Source of the DNA: Apoda limacodes
Taxonomy: Eukaryota; Arthropoda; Insecta; Lepidoptera; Limacodidae
Assembly: GCA_946406115.1 (NCBI GenBank)
Contig: OX291550.1
Coordinates: 23,350,722 to 23,414,721, forward strand
Length of the DNA stretch: 64,000 bases
Direction of reading: 5' to 3'
Under the pieces are notes generated by a model. The model ran no database searches and was not told the DNA's origin. It saw only the letters and a list, made by a program, of their open reading frames with translations. Within the stretch, counting starts at the first letter, position 1. Each line of letters begins with the position of its first letter. The position numbers and the translations under genes were made by a program. Of this stretch, positions 22,014-32,739 are shown piece by piece.

Positions 22014-22860
22014 AGGGATTTTGTAGTAGTACTTATTACTTTGGTTAAAAAATACACATTAAAATAAAAAACGACCATGTAAAGATTTATCAGAAAAAAA
22101 AAAAATTACAAATTTTATTATTTTGCGCCTTGTTTATAGGGTCTGGTTCTTTTTGTGGTAGTACTTATTACTTTGGTAAACAAATACACACTAAAACTAA
22201 ATGCGACCATGTAAAAATTTGCCAGAAAAAAAAAAATTTAAGTTGGTTAAGAGTATTTCATATATTCAACGAGAAACGATTAAAAAAGAAGATAATGTGT
22301 TTCCATGCATTTTATTCAAAAATCTAGATATCCTTAAATCTATGAGAAAAACAATTTATAAGACGTAAAATGAGTATTTTCGAAACTTGTAATAATATGA
22401 ACTAATTGGCAAAATATATTTTTCTTAAAAAAAAACTTATCAAAATTAAATATCTGAAGCCCCTAGTAACTTTTTTCTTTAATATCTTCTTTATAGATTT
22501 ACTGTCATTCAATGAAATGTCACATTTTTAAAGCCCTTTATTATATTTATTGACCTTCAGCTTTATTTCGAGAGTAGTCAAATACAGCCATTAAATTCAA
22601 TCCTTATGCAGGAGACCTGCTAAGTCATCATGAGCAACATTTACATGTAAAATATTGTAAGTTGTAAACATGTTACTAATAAGTGCCCTTATAAGTAACG
22701 ATTGACAACCCTAACTGAAAAATTTACAATTTAATATTTCCGAAATTCTCTATTTGCAACGTCTGATTTTTTTTGTGGTAGTATTTATTACTCTGGTTAA
22801 CAAATACACAATTAAAATAAAATGCGGCCATTTAGAGATTCGCCAGAAAAAAAATATTTT
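22014..22860 (+). repeat. Three related ~95-bp direct repeats
   Basis: Units at about 22014-22105, 22138-22235 and 22758-22860 share gtagta(c/t)ttattactttgg, then aaatacaca, gaccatgtaaa and cagaaaaaaaa. The first two are 120 bp apart. The third is separated by the dispersed repeat at 22495-22725. They are diverged from one another and have no coding frame. Confidence 0.7.
22495..22725 (+). repeat. Dispersed repeat copy right of the LINE
   Basis: This is the partner of 18255-18645, with the same order of blocks (aatgaaatgtcacattt, cagccatt, catgagcaaca, gattgacaac). It lies inside the group of 95-bp repeats. Confidence 0.6.
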
Positions 22861-22864
22861 CAAA

Positions 22865-23750
22865 ATCATAGATCTTATTATTTTTCATAAATTTATAAGT
22901 TATTTCAGGGTGTGTTTTATCATACCATAACATATTTTATGAAAAAACTATATCAAGAAAGGAGTTCATGAGTTTTTATGGTTTCTATGGATTTTCCTTA
23001 ATTTTCTAAACATCTCTAAAACTATGCAAAATAAAGCCAGGAGAATTTTACTAGGCGTTTCCTATCAATTTTATCTTTCCAAAAAACACATAAAAAAAGG
23101 ATAGTCGTAACTATGGTCAAATTACACACTGTGGATGGTTCTAAACTATGAACTGTAAGGTATTAAAGTCGTAAAGCTTGGAATTTCGTAAATGTTGCTC
23201 AACCTTTTCAATAACTGCTATCTGAATTGACCTAAAAGTTGTTTTAACTGAAATGGACGTGTTAGAATTATTTTTTGCTTGACTCTATTTAACTTTTAGA
23301 GAAATAAAGTTATTATAACGTTCAATTACACGCTCTATAAACGTCGTAGCTGCGTCAGAAGAAAACCATTTTTCATAGTAGTAATTTGTTGTCGCACTAA
23401 CAAAATGTCATCACGTACCGGAGACAAGGCAAGTGTCCTGTTTTTTGTGACGGATAAAACAAATAGCTCACTTGTATCTTTTATTTTTTATTGCGTTATA
23501 GAACATTAGTAATGGACCAAAATAAAACATAAATCTTTTAACCGACGACGTCTTCTTCGTTCACAGATTTTTTGCTACAGACAAAATGATTTTAACACGT
23601 TTACAAAGTTATAACTCATATAATAAACCACGTTATATGTTATGCAAATAATTTATGCTTTTTCATTGAATAAAGATAAATAGGCGATAAGCTTTTGATA
23701 ATTAAATCTATTACTTTGACTTTATATTTAATGTCGGTACTCATCTTTTA
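22865..23750. other. AT-rich stretch, nothing recognised
   Basis: No reading frame, splice-flanked exon, inverted repeat or known repeat was recognised by eye in this stretch. Confidence 0.5.
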
Positions 23751-23754
23751 GATG

Positions 23755-24000
23755 TTCCTCTGAAATCGCACGTATGTACGTCTAAGGTGTGCGGATGAAT
23801 TCCCTGCCGATGGCGAGCATAATACGTACTTAACCAACCTTAATACATCTCCACTGTTGGGACATCGGTCTACCATCACATTGGGTAAGGACAATTTGGA
23901 GCCGATCATGCAGATGATGTGGCGATTATGGACTTCAGATTCGACTTTTTGTTATATGCAGGTTTCCTAACGATGTTTTACTTCACGGAATTAAGGCAGG
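23755..24000 (+). repeat. SINE 3' fragment
   Basis: It contains degraded versions of the strings accctcggtgaggg and ccccaacagtggggacgt (tctccactgttgggacatcg, caggtttcctaacgatgttt) seen at 37230 and 55400. No tRNA-like head is left. Confidence 0.5.
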
Positions 24001-24099
24001 GGTATGAAATGGGACCTGTATTGGAAAACATCTGACAAGATGGGTACGCTTACGCACCGGGTATATACTGACAAAAAACACAAAGTCTAAATAATAGGT

Positions 24100-24645
24100 A
24101 CTAGCTTCTGCCAGCGGCTTTGCCCGCTTGAAATTTTGTTATCGGCGATAGTTCTTAAGGCAACTACTCAATTATAGAAAAAAAAAATCAAATCTTTCCT
24201 CTTTAATGGCATAATACACTCGTGTCTGTGAAACCATGGAACTACACATACAAAATTTCAACCCAATCGGTCAAGCCGTTTAGTAGTTGACATACCGACA
24301 GCAGCGCCACCGTCCAGTTCCAATTTTTTTCAAATCACCCAGGAAATCATCGAAACACCTATATAAAATTTCAACCCAATCGGTTTAGCCGTTTAGAAGT
24401 TATGTGAAAAAGATATGTACGGAAGGATAATTACTACCCGTTGTCCTATTACCCGTTTTCCCGTAGTAATGAAGCATTTTCCCGCGGCAAAAAGTAGCCT
24501 ATGTTCATCAGGGATAATGTCAGCTTCTAATGGTAAAATAATTTTTCAAATCGGTCCAGTAGTTTCGGAGCCTATTCAATACAAAAAAACAAACAAACAA
24601 TCAAATCTTTCCTCTTTATAATATTAGTATAGATATAGATAAATA
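24100..24645 (+). repeat. RTE-like LINE 3' UTR remnant
   Basis: It runs from ctgccagcggctttgcccgc through aaaaagtagcctatgt and aatcggtccagtagtttcgg to the end ataatattagtatagat. The string tcaaatctttcctctttaat occurs twice (about 24190 and 24602), suggesting nested or duplicated tails. The RTE assignment comes from general familiarity with lepidopteran repeats. Confidence 0.6.
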
Positions 24646-24744
24646 CCTGTTTATTACTTATCGCCTATTTGAGTTTACTTAAAAAAAAGCATAAAAATCG
24701 TTGCATTACATAAACGGAATAAAACGGAAAAAATTAGTTATACA

Positions 24745-25035
24745 GTAAAATACCTTTTTCCTGACGTTTCGGTTGAGTTATACCAGCTTTGGACACCGGT
24801 AGACTGGCGGTATGCGACGCCTTCTGCTTTAAATGGAGGCGTCCTGTAGAACTAGCCACACTACCTCTTTATACCTGTCATAATCACTATACACAACACA
24901 CGGTTTCCTTAGATGCGTTCGTTGATAAAACTCGAGAGCTAGTATTTCCCTATCACCGGATTCCATGCCTGCGACAGCTTGCATCCATCCTCACTATTAA
25001 AGTTCTTATGCTTGCTTATTTTAAGTTAAATTGTT
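24745..25035. other. GC-richer island of unknown origin
   Basis: It starts at ttttcctgacgtttcggttg and is clearly less AT-rich than its surroundings. An 82-codon frame (24789-25037) crosses it, but its protein resembles nothing I know and the composition points to an old repeat. I would not call a gene here. Confidence 0.4.
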
Positions 25036-25384
25036 AGTTTTTCTTAAATAAGTAATGAAACGCGAAAATTTAAAAACTTATATATAAGGTATATTATGTA
25101 ATTTGATGTTTATTAAACTCATTAAAACTCTGTGGATGAAGAACAAGATGTCAGCGAAAAGATTATTTAATTTTATGTGAACAAACCTGCCAACCGAATT
25201 AAATACCTTCAGAACGGAAGGCAAACATCGAAACCACTAGCCCGCTACCGACTTTTTTTCTAAATACTTCTTTACATACATTGACCTCCTATTTGATCCC
25301 ATCAACGGCAACTATAATATAATACTAAACTTGAACATAGTTATAGTTTATTCATAAACTTAGTGTTAAACCGTCAGTAAGTAA

Positions 25385-25465
25385 TTAAGTCAACATTTAG
25401 GAATTGAACCCGGAATCTCGAATACGATAGGCGGAACATTTCTACTTTGGTTGTCTATACTATGG
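25385..25465 (-). repeat. tRNA-like fragment, minus strand
   Basis: The minus strand shows a B-box-like gggttcaattcc, but I could not identify an A box or acceptor stem with confidence. It is probably a tRNA-derived repeat. Confidence 0.35.
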
Positions 25466-25604
25466 ACTCTATTGTGTAATGAATAGGTACTTGATATTAT
25501 ATCACGCATATTAGCCGTATAATACTAATAAAAACAGTTACGTAATAATTCACACAAAGGTCTATTCATCAGCTGTTTGCGTAAATAAACAGTCGTATCC
25601 TAGC

Positions 25605-25645
25605 AAATAAATAGATGTGTATTAATGAATAGAGCGCAGTCAGTT
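25605..25645 (+). promoter_or_regulatory. Candidate core promoter of the cysteine-rich gene
   Basis: A TATA-like aaataaatag (25605-25614) lies about 30 bases before tcagt (25640-25644), which fits the arthropod initiator consensus. The start codon follows at 25661, implying a 5' UTR of only about 20 bases. Spacing and motif fit, but there is no transcript evidence. Confidence 0.45.
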
Positions 25646-25660
25646 CTATAACTTTTCGAA

Positions 25661-26977
25661 ATGAATTCAAGGCATCTTTTATTATGCGTAATAGAAATTA
25701 TTTCTATTTGTTTCGCAGAAAATTATACCCGGAATACACTTACTTGCATCTGGCACAAAAATTCATGTAAGTTTGTGTGGAATATGTTTTATTGTTTAAA
25801 TTGCTAATATGAGCTGCCAAAATATATGTATTTATATATCAGGAGAATCTGACTGAGACTGACTGACTGACTGATTGATTCAATACATATACGTACAGCC
25901 CAATGAGATAATATAATACACCATTGGTACAACCCAAACCGCTGGGTTTAGAAACTTAAAATTTGCCATGCAAGTTCCTTATGTGAATTAGATTTTACTA
26001 AGAAAAAAATTTGCAAAATTCATCCCCAAATTTGTAGTTGTATTTTTTGAAGCTAAATGTATGAAAATTGGTACTTGGCCTTTTAGTTTAAATTAAGATT
26101 GATTTGTCGTTTGGAAAATAAGGGGCAAAAAAGGGGTTGAAAATTTGTATGAGAATTAAACCATTTTTATTCAAAACTTTACGCGGACGAAGTCGCGGGA
26201 AAGTGCTGGATTGTAATTAGGCGCAAAGAAACGCTAAATAGAGCAACTATTACATGTTTTTGAATTACAGTTAGCTCAAAACAAAGTCTAAGATCATTAT
26301 TTAAGAACATTTTATGTGCGAGTCCAATCTTGACTTACTTTTTTTATATTTGGTCAGCCATTGTCATTATATTTTGGTTAGAGCTTTTTAAAGTTAGCCT
26401 TAACAATCTTTTAAATGTCTTACTTACTAAAATGTGCCTACGTCTGTTCTATACTAATATTTTAAATGAGAAAGTTTATCTGTTTGTTACCTTTTCACGG
26501 CAATTAAACTGCTAAACCAATCGCGATGACATTGATCATGATCATAGCTTGCACCTTGGGGAACGACATAGGTTAAAAAAACGTTAAGTGTAAGTCGAAT
26601 GTTTTACTATAGCAGTAGAGGTCCCATATTTATAACCGAATTAAGCGCGTGAGGAGCCGCGGGCACAAGCTAAATAAATTACTACTTAGTATGGTTAAGA
26701 GCAACAATAAATTTTGTTTATTTCATACTTAGGTCTTGAAGAATGTCCTATGGGATTAGTGCCTGTAGAAAGTGACTGTAGCCTGAAGTATTGGCCAGCT
26801 CAAAGAACCTGCATGAACTCCGATAAAAGACTAATCAAAACAATCTGTAACTTCATCAGATGTGACTGCCCAGAACCCTTTATTTTGGATACAAGAACAG
26901 ATTTCTGTCACCAAAAGGAAGATTGTCCCAAAAATAGACTTGAAATTCTACCCATGAAAAAAATGACTTTTAAATAA
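25661..26977 (+). CDS. Secreted ten-cysteine protein, TIL-type protease-inhibitor-like
   Basis: The coding exons are 25661-25766 and 26733-26977. The donor is gtaagtttg and the acceptor is catacttag. The intron is 966 bp and splits a cysteine codon (t|gt), giving 116 residues. Residues 1-19 form a hydrophobic signal peptide ending CFA, with cleavage likely before Glu20. Asn21 lies in an N-Y-T glycosylation motif. Mature cysteines are at 29, 36, 40, 51, 62, 74, 79, 81, 94 and 100. The C-x-C pair at 79/81 followed by 12 and 5 residues fits the end of the TIL (trypsin-inhibitor-like) fold. The first half has wider cysteine spacing than typical TIL domains, so the class is tentative. TIL proteins block serine proteases outside cells. 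The tail is short and basic (KKMTFK). No neighbouring host gene was found. The joined frame is free of stops, which supports a real gene. Confidence 0.75.
25845..26215 (+). repeat. Old element remnant in the intron
   Basis: It starts with repeated gact/gatt (gactgactgactgattgatt) and ends at ttacgcggacgaagtcgcgg. This matches the layout of common lepidopteran elements with a gcgggcgaagccgcggg end. It lies wholly inside the intron of the cysteine-rich gene. Confidence 0.5.
26440..26672 (+). repeat. RTE-like remnant in the intron (reverse of 24100 copy)
   Basis: It starts with ctatactaatatttta, the reverse complement of the ataatattagtatag end seen at 24630, and ends with gagccgcgggcacaagct. 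It is the same family as 24100-24645 in the opposite orientation, with interior damage. Confidence 0.55.
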
Positions 26978-26978
26978 A
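26973..26978 (+). promoter_or_regulatory. Polyadenylation signal overlapping the stop codon
   Basis: aataaa at 26973-26978 overlaps the stop codon taa (26975-26977) of the cysteine-rich gene. If it is used, the 3' UTR would be only about 15-30 bases. No other aataaa was noticed in the next 100 bases. Confidence 0.45.
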
Positions 26979-27084
26979 ATTGCTGTTACATTTTTGCGAA
27001 TTGTTACGTATAACGCCAGATGTAGTTGTTAATCAGTTTATAAATTATTGATAGAATCAGGCGTTACTTTGCGGAAATTCATTA

Positions 27085-27394
27085 TTATGATAAAATATTA
27101 TTACCTTGCAAATCCGCTAAAAACAATTCAGTAGCACTCACGTGCAGAAGTACACCATCCACATGTAGGAGTGCACCTCCCTCCCTCCTTACGTGGACGA
27201 TGCCAACTTCACCACAATACCACCACCAAATTGGTGAAGGTATAGCGCACGACCAACTTGCGTCTCCTGAAGATGCCTCGTGTTTAGGCGAAACACGTGT
27301 CAAGTTTTTTTATCAATTTGGTGGTGGTATTGTGGTGAAGTTGGCTACTGAATTGTTTTTAGCGGATTTGCAAGGTAATAATATTTTATCATAA
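27085..27394. mobile_element. MITE with perfect 51-bp terminal inverted repeats
   Basis: Bases 27085-27135 are the exact reverse complement of 27344-27394. A second inverted pair, 27202-27233 with 27314-27345 (32 bp, gccaacttcaccacaatacc and so on), lies inside and off-centre. Two open frames on opposite strands end in the same peptide because of the symmetry and are not genes. No transposase or clear target duplication was found. The position is 110 bases after the cysteine-rich gene. Confidence 0.8.
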
Positions 27395-27395
27395 A

Positions 27396-28065
27396 TCAGT
27401 TTATGACATCTTTTATATTTTTACCTTTTTTTACTGGTGTTTTATTTTTTATGTGAAAATTCCTTTTTCATTTGTAACAACATTTTTTTTCTATGTTCGT
27501 CCGTGTGTCCAAAGACTATATCGCGCAACCTTAACAAAGGGCACAATCCTCATTGGTTCAATTACGAAAAAGGACCGAATAATTCCTTATTTATTTAAAT
27601 ATCGACCTGGCCAGTAACAACCAAACGCGCTGCCACAGGCTGTATTTAAAAAAAAGGTGGGATATCATACGTTTTTCATGTTTTTATTTTCAATTGCATT
27701 CTGTGTTCAAATTTGTGTTTCACATTTTCAAGTATTCTATTACAAGTTTCTTTTCTTTTCCTACGATTCTGAGTAATGCTCCAGACAATTTTCGACCGTG
27801 AACACTTTGGTTTTTTGTTTTAAAAGAGTTTTCTGTTGGAAACCCACAGCGATGCCCGAATTCTGAGCCGAAAATATTACAGTCAAACGCTAGGATTATT
27901 ATATTAGGCACATCCTTTAATTTTTTTTATTTATTTTTTAATTCATCAAATAAAGAGTTCAGATGGAACCTCTACGACAACGAAGTGAGGTCGGTTAAAA
28001 CTACACGCTGTTGCAAAGGTTCCATTTCAATTTTATTATTTGATCTGAGCCTATGCATTTTATCG
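27396..28065. other. Intergenic, nothing recognised
   Basis: AT-rich sequence. A 63-codon minus frame (27720-27911) has no recognisable product. The patch tgttcgtccgtgtgtccaaag near 27495 looks like a fragment of an old repeat. Confidence 0.45.
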
Positions 28066-28069
28066 ATAC

Positions 28070-28215
28070 CCTCGCAGCATAGTTGGTCGAGTGGCCGGCT
28101 GCTGTGCAGAGGGTGTGGGCTCGATTCCCGCACTGGACAAACATTTATGTGATAAACATTTATCTTATATCTGTGTGTATTTATGTATGACATGTATGTA
28201 TTTACAAAAAAAATT
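28070..28215 (+). repeat. tRNA-derived SINE
   Basis: The head shows an A-box-like tagttggtcgagtggc and a B-box-like gggctcgattccc at about 28082-28130. A short body with aaacatttatgtgataaac and an A-rich 3' end (acaaaaaaaatt, about 28205) follow. This layout is typical of lepidopteran SINEs. A working tRNA is excluded because the acceptor ends do not pair. Confidence 0.7.
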
Positions 28216-28654
28216 GTTGATATTGTTGAAATTTATATCCATTGTCTGGTTATCACAATACAACCTTTGCTTAGTTTGAAACCAGATGGCGCTGTGTGAT
28301 ATGTCTAAATTTATTATTACTAGTATACTTACACTTGTCAATGTTTTCTCCTTATGTAGGAAACAATAAACCTACAAACAAATATAGAGGTTATACTGAA
28401 AAAAAATAAAAACGAAAAACTTTATAATCTAGTTGCCAGTTTCATAGGTTTAGGAAAGATTAGGTAAGAAAGATAATTAAAACAAAATACTTTTGCAGAA
28501 TGGTCGATAGGAAAAATTCACCGAGAGTAAATTACAAGAAAATTGATCTAAACGCTCGTTAGGTGCATAGGTACTCTTACATAAAAAAAATCAATAATGA
28601 GAACGCAATCAACACTTCGATATTTAAATATTTAAAGTAAAAAGTATCAAAGAC

Positions 28655-28805
28655 ATTTTTATCACTTTTCCGATACTTTAGAACGAGTTTTAAAATTTGC
28701 ATTTTCTTTAAGTGGGTGTTTCCAACTGAGCATTGGATAAAGATAAGCATTAGCATTGGCGTGAATCGAGAATTTACGAATATTCAATGTTCTTCGAGCG
28801 ACAAA
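28655..28805 (+). repeat. Duplicated ~150-bp module A (GATA-rich)
   Basis: It is similar to 32445-32595 over about 150 bases, sharing ttatcactttt, tttgcattttct, attggataa(a/c)gataa and aatcgagaatttacgaata. The shared centre has GATA-type sites. The copies are clearly diverged. It could be a paralogous upstream region of duplicated genes or an old repeat. No gene is visible downstream of this copy. Confidence 0.6.
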
Positions 28806-28809
28806 CTAC

Positions 28810-29945
28810 AGACATTTCAATAAATTTCAATAGTCTTTTACAATTAAATATTAGAAACTGCAAAATTATCATTTCAGTTTTATCCTACATTTCTATTTGG
28901 TTTTGATATTGTTAAATATATGTGTTTATTGTTTATTACAACAATACCTAGTTTAAGAATATTTTAATGACTGAACAATTTAATATGTATGTAGTTATGT
29001 GTACGAAAATGAAAATTGAATGTTATTATTATTAAGTTCGCAAACAATTTAGGGACTAGAAGCAACAAAGGTATTCTACGAAAAACCACCAGTGATAATC
29101 CAATCCACCTTCAAAGTTTTCATAAGGTTGAAATGACAAGAGCGAAATGATATTGCATTTTGTTTATTTATTAAAAGTGTAAAAATATTACTGATTGTGA
29201 GTCTTAGAAAATGCTAGATTAAATTTTTAGAAATTGTAAATGTCTGACTTACTCCACTTAAAAATTAAGAGTTATGAATACATTTTCGCCCAAATTACCT
29301 TCAACAATCTGTTACCTACTGACTGTACAAAGTATAAAAAGATTAGGTCAAAAGGTAGCTTTTTTGATTAAATTATCTTGCAGATAAGATTTCAGATTTT
29401 TAATTCTCATAAACTATTATCTGTGGCTGCGACTTCAAGTGCCATTTCGGAACGGACATTATACATTTAGTAAAACCTATTTATTATCTTATAGGTTGAT
29501 TTTTACAATTTCACATCGTGAAGATAGAATATCTTTCGAGATTTAAGAAACTGTCAGTCAGCCGTTTTACTTTAACCTTACAAATAACATATTTTACGTT
29601 TCATAAACGCTACATTCGTCATTCTTAATAATATTAACAAGAAGTCTAAATACCGATTTCCATAATTTAGGCTACAAAAATAACCAGATTACCTTACAAA
29701 CTTTTTTCTCTTATTTTAAGATATTATTTTCGAAACACACAATTAAGAGTTATCGGTAATCGGGCCGTCCGCCATACAAACTTCCGATTTGTAAGTGTTA
29801 ATGTGCACAACTCATTTTAAAAATTGCTAATAATGAATAATATAAAATATTTACTTTTTACAATTGTATTTTGTTGACCAGAAGTCTTTTTACAAATAGA
29901 ATATATATATATATATATTCTTGTATATTCTTGTATATATGTATA
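28810..29945. other. Intergenic, AT-rich, nothing recognised
   Basis: No reading frame above background was seen. An alternating (ta)n run lies at about 29902-29945, just before the repeat that starts at 29952. Confidence 0.5.
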
Positions 29946-29951
29946 TATAAT

Positions 29952-30203
29952 CTGAATCTCGGAAATGGCTCCAACGATTTTCATGAAATTTAGTATGTGG
30001 ATTCGAGGGCGATAAATCGATCTAGCTTTGTTTCATTTTTAGAAAACGTCGTTTTGTCCGTGTTTTCAGGCAATGATAAACTAAAAATATGATTCTTCCT
30101 GACATCTATTGGTGAGTAGTAATACTATTATTTTTACTGACACAGCAATACTAAAGCTACTTGAAAATAGATGGCGTTGTTAAGAAAAACGAGCACAGCT
30201 TGG
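29952..30203 (+). repeat. Dispersed repeat, partner of 54852-55128
   Basis: It begins ctgaatctcggaaatggct and includes gataaatcgatctagctttg, tttcaggcaatgataaact and gacatctattggtgagtagt. The same blocks occur in reverse order and strand at 54852-55128. It is probably the 3' UTR of a LINE. The 122-codon frame starting at 30171 overlaps its end and is not a convincing gene. Confidence 0.75.
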
Positions 30204-30559
30204 TCTTCTAGGTACTATTATTTAAGAATTGAATTTACGTTTGTATTATATACAAATTATGCAATAACGGAAGAGCCGTTTCCACTTATTTTAAAATTTT
30301 CCCAATTGCTGATGATTTACAATTTCAAATTCACACTGTTCTGTCTACACTACACCAGAAATCGGCACAGTCACATAATATTCCACTTTAACGGGCGGAT
30401 GCGATTTGTCAGAAGATTTAAGTTTTTAGCCTATTTTCAAAGGTTTTCCACAATGGTTTGTCTTGCCTTTTGGATATCATCATCAATTTTTAGAAACTTT
30501 GAGGCACCTATCGCCAAAAGTATGTCATTCAAATGGTAGGCAACTTCTTTATTCAGTTT

Positions 30560-31225
30560 CTTTGTTCAGTTCCGAGATCATTTGCAAGACAAGGTGAAGC
30601 TGGAGTCCAAAAAACTTGGTATACTAAACAGAGCGGAGCAATGCTTCACGTCGGGTTAGAGGTTGCTGCTTTACAAGTAGCAAGTTCAGCCCCACATGGA
30701 GTACTGCTGCCATCTCTGAGTGGGTGCACCCGAATGCCAGCTTGGCATTTTTGACTCAGTTCAGCGATAGGCGGTGAGAATTGTCCATGATCCTAAACCC
30801 ACTTGCCGTATCGAGCCCCTAAGTGTGAGACGCGACTTTGTCGCCTTATGTGTGTTCTACGGCTTGTACAATAGGATATGTTCTAAGGAATTGTTCGAAA
30901 TGATCTTCACGGCTACTTTCTACCATTGCACTGCTCGCCATCGGCACGGAATTCATTGTCACACTTTAGAACTGAAATGGTCGCGTAAAACTACAACAAC
31001 AACAAACTTCCTCCCGCGAACGCTTGAGTTGTGGAATGATCTTCCTGCCATTGTTTTCTCTAAGGACTATAGGTATGGGGTATAGTATGGGGTTCTTCAA
31101 GAAAGAAGTTATTAGATTTCCGAAGGGTCGGCAACGCGCAAGTGATAGCCCTGGTGTTGCAAGCGTCTATAGGCTACGGTGACCGCTTACCATCAGGCAG
31201 ACCGTAAGCTCGTTTGCCACCTTAG
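30560..31225 (+). pseudogene. Truncated LINE 3' end (same family as 18648)
   Basis: It is homologous to about 21320-21950 of the large LINE, from gttcagttccgagatcattt to the 3' tail (accatcaggcagaccgtaag). Frames 30533-30754 and 30774-31085 hold pieces such as SKELFEM and THCHTLE-like stretches. It keeps a KKLGILNRA-like section that the larger copy has lost. It carries frameshifts, an acaacaaca insertion near 30990 and a short tandem repeat (ggtatggggtatagtatggg) near 31072. Confidence 0.9.
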
Positions 31226-31229
31226 GCTA

Positions 31230-32110
31230 AACTAGTAAAACTTGACACGCTTAAGATGGTAACTGGTTTGACCTAGGAAAAACTGGTTTAGCCTGAAATC
31301 AGGTTTGGCCGGTAACGTATACATACATAAAGATGTAGGTTTGCTTAAATATTGTGCAAAAATAATAGTCTAATTAGGTATGTCTTTACGTAACAAAACA
31401 TAATGTAGTTGAGTAGAATAAAATCGATTAGTTCGCTTTCAACACGCGAAAGAAATTGCCTGTAAAAATATAAGTGATATTTTCGATCGTGACAGCTCAA
31501 CATGCCAAGAGACGGCAGATTTTACTATGAAGTCTAAGAACGTTATCGAAACTGCAAATGAAATTCGTTTTGGACTTCTCTACTGTTTCATTTTTTTTTC
31601 TTCTGGCATGTTTATAGAAGTCCATCTTCCAGTTATATAATAATATGAAAAATGTATATTTTTTTCACTGTGCAAGTGGATCATTTTTATCGTATGAAGT
31701 ATGTACCTACTCGTTTTATGGTAAACAATACTTTTTCCGATATTTGTTTCCTCGATACATTTCTTGATCACCTTCTCAGAATGGTAGTCGTAAATGCAGG
31801 TCGCAAACATAAAACGTAAAAAATTTACGAGCACACGTTGTGTTTATATTTGTAAATCACGTAAATTTTTGTATTGAAAATACGTTATTAAGTCAAAAAT
31901 ATACCATTCAAGCGAATGGATATTATTTAGAACACAATTAGTATACTAATGTTCGTAATGTTTAAGGGATTAATATAAAATATGATTAGGTACAACATAT
32001 TTCAAAAATCTTTTTAAGTTTCCATACATCCAAATAATAAAACGGCGAAATCCTTAAAGGATATCTCGTGTGTCTGGCTGTAACAGACAATTTGATTCGA
32101 ATATAAGGTA
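31230..32110. other. Intergenic, nothing firm
   Basis: About 31230-31310 has repeated aactggttt(g/a)(a/g)cct motifs, probably repeat debris. The rest is AT-rich. Minus frames at 31580-31834 and 31986-32249 have no recognisable product. Confidence 0.45.
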
Positions 32111-32119
32111 ATTTATGAT

Positions 32120-32425
32120 AGTACCTAGTGGCTAGAGCCGGTCTCACTTGGCTGATTTTTACTATTTGTTGTTGGACTATAGAGCTCGCGTTATAATCAC
32201 TGCAAGTTTGAAGCTTGTATGTTTTACTGTTTTTTACGAGTGCATACAAGAATGCAAATTTTAACTTTTTTAATATTTGTTAGTAGACCGCCATTATAAC
32301 ACATATTCTGTTGAAAATTCCAGGCTTCTAGCTACATGGATTTAGAAAATAGAGTCCACTTATGGACCTCAGGCAGCGTAGGCTTAGTAATAGGGGTCTA
32401 AAATGTACGGAACCCTAAAAGTAAA
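32120..32425 (+). repeat. Dispersed repeat of the ttattatttgttgt / acggaaccct family
   Basis: It contains ttactatttgttgttggact, gcaagtttgaagcttgtatg and the end tgtacggaaccctaaaag. It shares blocks in the same order with 40135-40910 and 47390-47700. Confidence 0.6.
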
Positions 32426-32444
32426 TACTACGCATCACAAAATA

Positions 32445-32595
32445 AACATTATCACTTTTTCTATAATTCAAAATGCGTCCTAGAATTTGCATTTTCTCTG
32501 AGAGTCTCCAAGTTAGTATTGGATAACGATAACCCATTAGAGGTGACGTTAATCGAGAATTTACGAATAGTTAATGTTCCTCTCGTGCGGCAAAG
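32445..32595 (+). repeat. Duplicated ~150-bp module B (GATA-rich)
   Basis: This is the partner of 28655-28805. It lies directly upstream of an initiator-like motif and a short ATG-containing exon candidate (32631-32665), which is why a promoter origin is considered. Confidence 0.6.
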
Positions 32596-32630
32596 TGCAG
32601 CTATTTTAGTTTATTTCCAAAGTTTATGTT

Positions 32631-32665
32631 TCAGTCTAACTGCAACCGAAGCGATGGTAAAGAAG
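32631..32665 (+). promoter_or_regulatory. Candidate initiator and short first exon (M-V-K-K)
   Basis: tcagt at 32631-32635 fits an arthropod initiator. An ATG follows at 32654, then GTA AAG AAG and a strong donor gtaagt at 32666. The result would be a 35-base first exon with three codons after the start. No convincing next exon was found downstream, so this is either a gene remnant or chance. The longer frame 32519-32731 running through it is not credible as a protein. Confidence 0.25.
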
Positions 32666-32739
32666 GTAAGTTACTGTTCCAACTTCTTCCTCCTTCTACG
32701 TATAAAATTAAAAAATCATACATCTAACTAAACATAAAG

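Noticed and set aside
18648..22710. LINE target-site duplication in the repeated gattgacaac at both flanks
   Set aside because: The motif is part of a longer dispersed repeat shared by 18255-18645 and 22495-22725, and the right copy lies 750 bp past the LINE tail. It is not a target duplication.
30171..30539. 122-codon plus frame
   Set aside because: It begins inside a dispersed repeat and its product resembles nothing known. A partly open minus strand suggests old element DNA, but nothing firm.
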